Positions 45,601 through 57,600 of a stretch of 64,000 nucleotides of DNA are shown here, piece after piece. The notes under the pieces are model-generated. The model saw only the letters and a list, made by a program, of their open reading frames with translations, was not told where the DNA came from and searched no databases. The stretch is from Lepidonotus clava. Its lineage: Eukaryota > Annelida > Polychaeta > Phyllodocida > Polynoidae. Location: contig OW387147.1 in NCBI GenBank assembly GCA_936440205.1, forward strand, positions 25,693,629 to 25,757,628. The letters run 5' to 3'. The stretch's first letter is position 1, and each line of letters starts with the position of its first letter. A program made the position numbers and the translations under genes.

Positions 45601-48600
45601 GAACCACAACCACCTCAGGTGTGTCAGGAACAACAACCACATCAGGAGTGTCTGGCACAACCACAACATCAGGTGTATCTGGAACCACGACTACCTCAGG
45701 AGTTTCAGGCACGACAACCACACCAGGAACTTCAGGCACAACCACAACATCAAGGCAGGGAACCACAGCCCGTCCTTCAACCACAACCACTCACGGTGGT
45801 GTTAGTGGAACAACCACTACTTCAGGTGTATCAGGCACCACCACCACGTCAAGTGTGAGCGGCACTACAACTACCTCAGGAGTGTCTGGAACCACCACCA
45901 CGTCTGGTGTATCTGGCACAACCACTACCTCAGGTGTGAGTGGAACGACCACAACTTCTGGTGTGTCTGGCACAACCACTACCTCAGGTGTATCTGGAAC
46001 CACCACCACTTCAGGTGTGTCTGGCACAACCACCAGCTCCGGTGTGAGTGGAACGACGACTACCTCAGGTGTGTCAGGAACAACAACCACATCAGGAGTG
46101 TCTGGCACAACCATAACATCAGGTGTATCTGGAACCACGACTACCTCAGGAGTTTCAGGCACGACAACCACACCAGGAACTTCAGGCACAACCACAACAT
46201 CAAGGCAGGGAACCACAGCCCGTCCTTCAACCACAACCACTCACGGTGGTGTTAGTGGAACAACCACTACTTCAGGTGTATCAGGCACCACCACCACGTC
46301 AAGTGTGAGCGGCACTACAACTACCTCAGGAGTGTCTGGAACCACCACCACGTCTGGTGTATCTGGCACAACCACTACCTCAGGTGTGAGTGGAACGACC
46401 ACAACTTCTGGTGTGTCTGGCACAACCACTACCTCAGGTGTATCTGGAACCACCACCACTTCAGGTGTGTCTGGCACAACCACCAGCTCCGGTGTGAGTG
46501 GAACGACGACTACCTCAGGTGTGTCAGGAACAACAACCACATCAGGAGTGTCTGGCACAACCACAACATCAGGTGTATCTGGAACCACGACTACCTCAGG
46601 AGTTTCAGGCACAACAACAATACCAGGAACTTCAGGCACAACCACAACATCAAGGCAGGGAACCACAGCCCGTCCTTCAACCACAACCACTCACGGTGGT
46701 GTTAGTGGAACAACCACTACTTCAGGTGTATCAGGCACCACCACCACATCAGGCGTGAGCGGCACCACAACTACTTCAGGAGTGTCTGGAACCACCACCA
46801 CGTCTGGTGTATCTGGCACAACCACTACCTCAGGTGTAAGTGGAACGACCACAACTTCTGGTGTGTCTGGCACAACAACTACCTCAGGTGTATCTGGAAC
46901 CACCACCACTTCAGGTGTGTCTGGCACAACCACCACCTCCGGTGTGAGTGGAACGACGACTACCTCAGGTGTGTCAGGAACAACAACCACATCAGGAGTG
47001 TCTGGCACAACCACAACATCAGGTGTATCTGGAACCACTACTACCACAGGAGTTTCAGGCACAACAACAACACCAGGAACTTCAGGCACAACCACAACAT
47101 CAAGGCAGGGAACCACAGCCCGTCCTTCAACCACAACCACTCACGGTGGTGTTAGTGGAACAACCACTACTTCAGGCGTATCAGGCACCACCACCACATC
47201 CGGTGTGAGCGGCACTACAACTACCTCAGGAGTATCTGGAACAACCACCACGTCTGGTGTATCTGGCACAACCACTACCTCAGGTGTGAGGGGAACAACC
47301 ACAACTTCTGGTGTGTCTGGCACAACAACTACCTCAGGTGTATCTGGAACCACCACCACTTCAGGTGTGTCTGGCACAACCACCAGCTCCGGTGTGAGTG
47401 GAACGACGACTACCTCAGGTGTGTCAGGAACAACAACCACATCAGGAGTGTCTGGCACAACCACAACATCAGGTGTATCTGGAACCACGACTACCTCAGG
47501 AGTTTCAGGCACGACAACAACACCAGAAACTTCAGGCACAACCACAACATCAAGGCAGGGAACCACAGCCCGTCCTTCAACCACAACCACTCACGCTGGT
47601 GTTAGTGGAACAACCACTACTTCAGGCGTATCAGGCACCACCACCACATCAGGCGTGAGCGGCACCACAACTACTTCAGGAGTGTCTGGAACCACCACCA
47701 CGTCTGGTGTATCTGGCACAACCACTACCTCAGGTGTGAGTGGAACGACCACAACTTCTGGTGTGTCTGGCACAACCACTACCTCAGGTGTATCTGGGAC
47801 CACCACCACTTCAGGTGTGTCTGGCACAACCACCAGCTCCGGTGTGAGTGGAACGACGACTACCTCAGGTGTGTCAGGAACAACAACCACATCAGGAGTG
47901 TCTGGCACAACCACAACATCAGGTGTATCTGGAACCACAACTACCTCTGGAGTTTCAGGCACGACAACAACACCAGGAACTTCAGGCACAACCACAACAT
48001 CAAGGCAGGGAACCACAGCCCGTCCTTCAACCACAACCACTCACGGTGGTGTTAGTGGAACAACCACTACTTCAGGCGTATCAGGCACCACCACCACATC
48101 AGGCGTGAGCGGCACCACAACTTCTTCAGGAGTGTCTGGAACCACCACCACATCTGGTGTATCTGGCACAACCACTACCTCAGGTGTGAGTGGAACGACC
48201 ACAACTTCTGGTGTGTCTGGCACAACAACTAGCTCAGGTGTATCTGGAACCACCACCACTTCAGGTGTGTCTGGCACAACCACCACCTCCGGTGTGAGTG
48301 GAACGACGACTACCTCAGGTGTGTCAGGAACAACAACCACATCAGGAGTGTCTGGCACAACCACAACATCAGGTGTATCTGGAACCACTACTACCACAGG
48401 AGTTTCAGGCACGACAACAACGCCAGGAACTTCAGGCACAACCACAACATCAAGGCAGGGAACCACAGCCCGTCCTTCAACCACAACCACTCACGGTGGT
48501 GTTAGTGGAACAACCACTACTTCAGGCGTATCAGGCACCACCACCACATCCGGTGTGAGCGGCACTACAACTACCTCAGGAGTATCTGGAACAACCACCA

Positions 48601-51600
48601 CGTCTGGTGTATCTGGCACAACCACTACCTCAGGTGTGAGCGGAACAACCACAACTTCTGGTGTGTCTGGCACAACCACTACCTCAGGTGTATCTGGAAC
48701 CACCACCACTTCAGGTGTATCTGGCACAACCACCACCTCCAGTGTGAGTGGAACCACAACCACCTCAGGTGTGTCAGGAACAACAACCACATCAGGAGTG
48801 TCTGGCACAACCACAACATCAGGTGTATCTGGAACCACAACTACCTCAGGAGTTTCAGGCACGACAACCACACCAGGAACTTCAGGCACAACCACAACAT
48901 CAAGGCAGGGAACCACAGCCCGTCCTTCAACCACAACCACTCACGGTGGTGTTAGTGGAACAACCACTACTTCAGGTGTATCAGGCACCACCACCACATC
49001 AGGTGTGAGCGGCACAACCACTACCTCAGGAGTATCTGGAACCACCACCACATCTGGTGTAAGCGGCACTACAACAACTTCAGGAGTGTCTGGAACCACC
49101 ACTACATCTGGTGTAACTGGCACAACAACTACCTCAGGTGTGAGTGGAACCACCACAACTTCTGGTGTGACAGGAACTACAACAACTTCAGGACAATTAG
49201 GGTCTACAACAACTCCTTTCAGCAGTGGCAGCACCACCAGTAAGTCCTCTATTTTGCACAATCAATTCTTGTAAAAGCTGATGAGAGCAAACTAGGTACT
49301 GCAAAAATGTACTAATTGATTTTGAATATTCCCATTACATGTACAATGCTCCCAATTCAAGTTTTAACACGAAAAGAAATTCCATTTTATAGTAGTTTCT
49401 GTGTAATTGTTGTGGTAACCTACTTCTGTTTATTTTATATATGACCAGCCATGTAAATATTACTTACCTTCCGATAGCCCCTCAAGTATTTTCCATTGAT
49501 ATTATACAACTCATTACTATAATGGGATAATTATGTATTTGTGTGTTCCCATAGATTCCCAGAATTCCGGAAAATAACTTATTATATGTGTTAGCAGACA
49601 ATTGTCTATGAGCCGGAGGAATTAAGAAAGTCAATACTTATCTGTTTTTACTATTTTCTTTATCATTGTATTTTAAAAAAATCACCAAAGGTTTCCCCTT
49701 TTTTGATATAAACCAACAATTTACTCTGAACTATAATGCCGACAGTAACTCTCCTTAAGCTCACCTGAAATTACAATATATCGAACATATTAAAGCAAAC
49801 ATTTCTATTCAGTAAAACTCAAGTATTAATTGTTGGTCTTTTAAAATATCATCAGATTTTAAATGTAACTGCATTTCAATCTAAACCACTGGATAGATAG
49901 AATTAAGACATGTATTTGAAGTTATAAATCTGCTGAGCATACACTATTTTTCTAGGGAGGGAAGATAATGATTAAGTACACCCTTCCTTAATTGTGTATC
50001 CTTTATTTTTCAAGAACCGTCTTGACCTCAAAGTGACATGACTAATTTCCTTATGGTTTTCTACATTGCAGCTCTGTGTGCCAACGGTATTACTCTCTGG
50101 GATGCTAGCCACAGAGAGGGCTTCACCGCGACCAGTGATATTGGCACCGATGCATCGGATATCCTGATGGGCTCTGGAGCAGCCTACACACCTGTTCTTG
50201 TCAGTAATGACCGGACAACAATTATATTTGAAACAACCTTCTCCGGAGGATTAACTGGTCTAGTCGACTTTGGATTCATTGTAAGAGGAGGAGTTTCTGT
50301 GATCATAGAAATATACGGCCCACTAGGATTCAAATACTTCTGGAATCAGGTAGGTTGGAATGACTGGTATTTATTTTCTAAATGTTATACATACAAATAA
50401 AGTATTGTGATAATTCTACACAGATAACGTTTTTTCAGATAATGATCAGTTGCAGAACTTTACCCTAAATGCGCATTTCATATACATCCAAAAACAGTTA
50501 TCCTTGGTTATGAATAATGCTTACTGTTAATCAAACTTATTTTTGTCACTGAAATAGAACCCATTTTCGCAGCTTCTGCTTTCTCATCTTCTTTGAAAAA
50601 AATCATTTTACAATGAGATACTAACATTGGAAAGACATGTCGTGTTCAGGTACATTATAGATATTATTAGGTCGTTAATAGTGTGTCTGTTTTGTTTGAT
50701 CTGTAGTGACCATTTCTTTCCAATGATATATACAAATATGTGGGCTTTTCCCAAGTTAAGTATTCCGGGATGGGTGATATGCACAACGTCAGAAGTGGCA
50801 TAAATGTAAACAGCCATTCCTATACACCATTTGAGCATTCTCATTCTAGCTCTGTATGGCTTACTTAGATGTAATATAATGGAAAAATAGGTGATGTAAT
50901 GAAATAATGATGCAACTTCCTCATCTGAAGTTATTTAACTTAGTAGTTAAAATCATAAACCTGGCTATGTCGCTCTCCAAAATAAGAAAAATGTCTAAGA
51001 AGTAAAGGGAAGTGCGTACTCATACTCGGAGGGTGTATTTTCAACTACTACACAACCTAAAATTAACTTGTTCAGATGACAGAACAAACACTAGCTACCT
51101 TAAACTCGGCCATGTCAGATATGCCTGTTTCATAAGCACTACCAATCTTTTGCACTGATTACACAGATACCAATGTTTCCTGTGAGACCCGTTCTTGTGA
51201 TGCAAGTCCAGTGCCTCTTAAATATTTTCCAGATACATTGTAGACTATGTGATTTAAATGAATTCTTGTGCTCGTTTCAGCTCAATTTCCCAGACAGCGG
51301 TAGAGAGTACTATTCGAAACCAGATCTTGGTACAATTGATCATGCTATTGGAAGGATTGAGCTGACTATCATTTCACAAACAAACTCAGTCTACATAAAA
51401 GATTTCGTTGCTGAATTCTGTGAGGAAATTACTACAACAGCTATTACAACAACGACATCAAGGCAAGGAACCACAGCACTTCCATTCACTACAACCACTC
51501 CTGGTGGTGTGAGTGGAACAACCACAACATCAGGTGTGAGTGGCACTACAACTACCTCAGGAGTATCTGGAACGACCACACCTGGTGTGTCTGGTACAAC

Positions 51601-54600
51601 AACTACTTCAGGTGTGTCAGGCACAACCACCACATCAGGGGTGAGTGGAACAACAACCACATCTGGTGTATCTGGCACAACAACTACTTCAGGAGTATCA
51701 GGCACAACTACAACCTCTGGTGTAAGTGGCACCACAACTACCTCAGGTGTATCTGGAACCACAACTACCTCAGGAGTTTCAGGCACAACAACAACACCAG
51801 GAACTTCAGGAACAACCACAACATCAAGGGAGGGAACCACGGCCCGTCCTTCAACCACGACCACTCACGGTGGTGTTAGTGGAACAACCACTACTTCAGG
51901 TGTATCAGGCACAACCACCACATCAGGTGTGAGCGGCACTACAACTACCTCAGGAGTATCTGGAACCACCACCACGTCTGGTGTATCTGGCACAACCACT
52001 ACCTCAGGTGTGAGTGGAACGACCACAACTTCTGGTGTGTCTGGCACAACAACTACCTCAGGTGTATCTGGAACCACCACCACTTCAGGTGTATCTGGCA
52101 CAACCACCACCTCTGGTGTGAGTGGAACCACAACTACCTCAGGTGTGTCAGGAACAACTACCACATCAGGAGTGTCTGGCACGACCACAACATCAGGTGT
52201 ATCTGGAACCACGACCACCTCAGGAGTTTCAGGCACAACAACCACACCAGGAAGTTCAGGCACAACCACAACATCAAGGCAGGGAACCACGGCCCGTCCT
52301 TCAACCACAACCACTCACGGTGGTGTTAGTGGAACAACCACTACTTCAGGCGTATCAGGCACCACCACCACATCAGGTGTGAGCGGCACTACAACCACCT
52401 CGGGAGTATCTGGAACAACCACCACGTCTGGTGTATCTGGCACAACCACTTCCTCAGGTGTGAGTGGAACGACCACAACTTCTGGTGTGTCTGGCACAAC
52501 AACTACCTCTGGAGTCAGTGGAACCACAACTACCTCAGGTGTGTCAGGAACAACAACCACATCAGGTGTATCTGGAACCACCACAACATCAGGTGTATCT
52601 GGAACCACAACTACCTCAGGAGTTTCAGGCACAACAACAACACCAGGAACTTCAGGAACAACCACAACATCAAGGCAGGGAACCACCGCCCGTCCTTCAA
52701 CCACGACCACTCACGGTGGGGTTAGTGGAACAACCACTACTTCAGGTGTATCAGGCACAACCACCACATCAGGTGTAAGTGGCACTACAACCACCTCGGG
52801 AGTATCTGGAACAACCACCACGTCTGGTGTATCTGGCACAACCACTACCTCAGGTGTGAGTGGAACGACCACAACTTCTGGTGTGTCTGGCACAACAACT
52901 ACCTCAGGTGTATCTGGAACCACAACCACTTCAGGTGTATCTGGCACAACCACCACCTCAGGTGTGAGTGGAACCACAACTACCTCAGGTGTGTCAGGAA
53001 CAACAACCACATCAGGTGTATCTGGCACAACCACTACTTCAGGTGTATCTGGAACCACAACTACCTCAGGTGTGTCAGGAACAACAACCACATCAGGCGT
53101 GTCTGGCACAACCACAACATCAGGTGTATCTGGAACAACAACTACTTCAGGAGTTTCAGGCACAACAACAACACCAGGAACTTCAGGAACAACCACAACA
53201 TCAAGGCAGGGAACCACCGCCCGTCCTTCAACCACGACCACTCACGGTGGGGTTAGTGGAACAACCACTACTTCAGGCGTATCAGGAACAACCACCACAT
53301 CAGGTGTAAGCGGCACTACAACCACCTCCGGAGTATCTGGAACAACCACCACGTCTGGTGTATCTGGCACAACCACTACCTCAGGTGTGAGTGGAACGAC
53401 CACAACTTCTGGTGTGTCTGGCACAACCACTACCTCAGGTGTATCTGGAACCACAACCACTTCAGGTGTATCTGGCACAACCACCACCTCAGGTGTGAGT
53501 GGAACCACAACTACCTCAGATGTGTCAGGAACAACAACCACATCAGGTGTATCTGGCACAACCACTACTTCAGGTGTATCTGGAACCACAACTACCTCAG
53601 GTGTGTCAGGAACAACAACCACATCAGGCGTGTCTGGCACAACAACATCAGGTGTATCTGGAACAACAACTACTTCAGGAGTTTCAGGCACAACAACGAC
53701 CCCAGGAACTTCAGGCACTACCACAACATCAAGGCAGGGAACCACAGCCCGTCCTTCAACCACAACCACTCACAGTGGTGTTGGTGGAACAACCACTACT
53801 TCAGGTGTATCAGGCACCACCACCACATCAGGTGTGAGTGGCACTACAACCACCTCAGGAGTATCTGGAACAACCACCACATCTGGTGTATCTGGCACAA
53901 CCACTACTTCAGGTGTGAGTGGAACGACCACAACTTCTGGTGTGTCTGGCACAACCACCACCTCTGGTGTGAGTGGAACCACGACTACCTCAGGTGTGTC
54001 AGGAACAACAACCTCATCAGGTGTGTCTGGCACAACTACTACTTCAGGTGTATCTGGAACCACAACTTCCTCAGGTGTGTCAGGAACAACCACAACACCC
54101 AGTGTCAGTGGAACCACTACTACCTCAGGTGTATCTGGAACAACTACTACTTCAGGAGTCTCAGGCACTACCACAACATCAAGGGAGGGAACCACGGCCC
54201 GTCCTTCAACCACAACCTCTCCAGGTGGTGTTAGTGGAACAACCACTACTTCAGGTGTATCAGGCACCACCACCACATCTGGTGTGAGCGGCACTACAAC
54301 CACCTCAGGAGTATCTGGAACAACCACCACATCTGGTGTGAGCGGCACAACTACAACAACAGGCTTTGTAGGTACCACTACCACACCAGGGTTCGGAGGT
54401 ACCACAACCACACCAGTCTTTGGAGGCACAACAACCCCTGTCTTTTCGAGTACCACAACTACGCCATCCTTTGGTATGTCAACTACTACCCCAGTCTTTG
54501 GAATTACAACTACTACCCCAGTCTTTGGTGTCACCACAACTACACCCTTCACTTCAACAAACCAAACAACGACAGGTAACTATGCTTACACTCTCTTTGT

Positions 54601-57600
54601 TTAATTTTTAAATACTTTTCTTAAGGATTTGCCTTTGGAGGACAAAGTGAATCATAAGCATGGATATGATATAGAGATGAATACAAAATGTAGTCAAAAG
54701 AAACTTTTTACAAACATTTCTATTGCTTTCATTCTTACAGTAAAAATTGGTCTGGCCATGGTTTGTTAAGTGTTACTCTTGTTCAACAGTTTTTCTCTCT
54801 GTGAGGAAACAATACCCAAATTGGTGGGCAAAAAGACAGTTGACGTGTAATGTCGGAGTTGTTTCTACTAAAATCTGTTTCTTTCATTTCCAGGCTTCAC
54901 GACCACAACTGTCATCACTACTACCACGCCACCTGTGTGTATCTTCGATGAGAACGCCTACTTTGCCATCTTCGGCCAGCTCCCCGTACCTGATGGCCCC
55001 ATTGCGTGGATAGAGAAGGATTACATCAGTGGTTACAGCTCAACTGCTGAACAAGTACATATCGGAGATATTCTCCAGATTGGAGTGCAGCTGCAAAGCA
55101 ACTGCCGTGTATGGTAAGCACTGTCACTTCTTTGTTTCAATTGCTTTAATTCTATGCTATGTAGAAAGAATTATTGAAAACATTTCTGAAAAGTCACTCA
55201 TTTTATGACATGAAAAATAAGCTAAGAAAATGAACATTTCGTGACACCCTTCCCTCCAGGAGAAAGCTTAGAATTGATATTCAAAATAGTCCAATACCTT
55301 AGGCGGTAGTGAGAATTCGGTATTCAAAAACAAAAATAGTGTTTAAATACATCATTCTTAACCAGTATTGTAAATAATTGTATAATCGGATAGAGAAAAG
55401 CATCCGCTTTCATTTGATCCAGTTAGGCAAAGTAGTGCCCAATCTCCGTATCAATCCTTAAAATCCGTGTTTGTTTCTGGATATTAAGAAATTTTATAAT
55501 TTGTCATTTTTCTTTGCAGTGAATGTGATGAAAACCATCAAATCACGTGCCATGACTCACAGTGTCAAGGTTAGTACTCTTACATGGATCCACCTTTTAT
55601 CCATACTTTACTAGTAAAAACATCTTAAGACATATTGAAGGAATTAACAACAGGATAGATTAGATAACCATACCTCTATGAGTTATATATTCAAAATGAC
55701 AAAAAAAATGACATTGTATATAACAGATTTACCACTTTCAACATATGTATGGAAGTACATTTTCAATTATAAACATTTACATTAGACTGCGAATGGCATG
55801 AGTGGAGCGGATGGACCGATTGCTCTGAGGATTGCGGTCAGGGTATGCGTAACCGTACTCGTACCTTCACACCCGCTGGACCTGGAGGACATCCATGCGA
55901 CTCAACCCCAGGAGACACCCAAGTCGAGATCTGTAACATTGATACGTGCGGTGGTACGTCTCCATTTCTATCTACCAGTAGTACCAAAGTCACATGTACA
56001 TGCACTAAGTTCTCTGACTTCAAAAAATAATTTCAATTGTATCTTCTTGGAACATATTGGATTTTCCAACACACACAAAAATATCAATTATTACAGAAAA
56101 ACATTTTAATGTTTTTATTTTTTCCAAGGATGTGAATGGACTGCTTGGAACTCTTGGACTAACTGCACCACGGATTGTGGAGGCACCCGTATTCGTCACC
56201 GATCCAAGGACTTCACCGTTAACAATGGCGAGCAGTGTCTTGGAAGTGATACTGAGACTGAAGCATGTGACGTTCCATCAAGCTGTAATCAAACAGGTAT
56301 GGAACAAAGTTAAAACAACTTGTCCTATTCATAGTAATAAAATAATGGTATATTCAGTATCAAAGGCATCGAATCTGGCATTTCAAACATGATGTCCAAA
56401 AGGGCGCTTAGAACATGCACAAAGGAAATAAATATTATACTTTTACTCAGGGGCCACCTTAAGTGCTTTTCTAACACAAGCCTGAGGTATTCTACATTTT
56501 GTGAGCACTTGAGATAATATGACAACTATTAGAATTATTCATATCTCTTTTTCACAGCATGCGAGAACCCAAGGGTTTGGACCGGCTGCGACAACTACAC
56601 GTACTGTCCATCGACATGTTCCGATCAACGTTCGGAGACCAATTGTATAGAGCCTGAAGCCTGCGTACCTGCCTGCCGCTGCCCATTGGGAACTGTAAGC
56701 AACTCTAATAATTAGTCATACTATAACAGATTCAGTGACTTCAGTGATTCAGTATGGTATAATTCCAAAAATATGGAAAATGTTCACAACTCATTTTCAA
56801 TAGATTCCGTGTGGAGAGCATTAGACGAGAAACTTGCAGATTTTCTCAGTGATGTACATACAATAAAAGAAGGTTTTAGTCTATTTGTTCGATGCTATTT
56901 ATTACTATTAGGCTTTAATTTTGGAACATTGATAGAAGTTTATTTTGGTATGTAATATTATGTGTGTTTCCCGTAGGTGGAGAACGGCTACGGAGACTGT
57001 GTGGAGGTCACCCAGTGTCAGTGTATCGACTCTCTGGGCAACGTCTACCCGCCTGGATTTAGAAACGAGACAGCCTGTGAGGTCTGGTAAGTAAAAGTCG
57101 GTTTTAATGTGTATACATTTTATTTCATTCATATTCAGAGCATAATAGTACGAAAGAAAGAAAATAAAAGAAATTTCGGTCCAGAACAATAAATCATAGA
57201 ATTGCTCTTTTTTTAATGTACTGATACATTTTAGTAGGTAAAAGTTATTAGACACTATGAGTAACAAAATCTTATTTTATTCCCACAGCGTTTGCCATAA
57301 TGGAAGCTATTCCTGCACTCCCAAGGATTGCAACGGTGAGTTATATTTTAACATACTACTCTGCAATTCTTTGAATAAAGTGTTTTTTTATTATAGAGAA
57401 ACGTACGTTAATTTATATTACCCTTTACAATTTTTCTAGAGGATAAATTCTTAAGTGGATTGAGGTGAAAGATGACATAAGCACGGACAATTGGTTATGA
57501 CATAATAATTCATTTTCTTTCTTCCGTTTTCTCAGTTGACTGCGGCTACACAGAGTGGGCCGAATGGAGCGAATGCTCGGCCAACTGTGACGGAGTCCAG

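Noticed and set aside
51173-51280. Extension of the module 20 exon upstream (an open frame from 51173)
   Set aside because: Homologous exons of modules 12 and 19 begin exactly at the (L/M)N(F/Y)PDS position, and a good acceptor (CTCGTTTCAG) precedes it.
19774-54552. Long open frames on the minus strand coding VVVVPDTPEVVVVPLTPE-like peptides, 149 residues each
   Set aside because: They mirror the 27-bp repeat read backwards, are cut at every linker unit (hence the 450-bp spacing), and have no splice or start context. The plus-strand frame continues through all linkers and joins conserved domains.
14190-54560. CRISPR array suspicion from regular short repeats
   Set aside because: The repeats have no unique spacers, are in frame and coding, and the DNA is from an animal.
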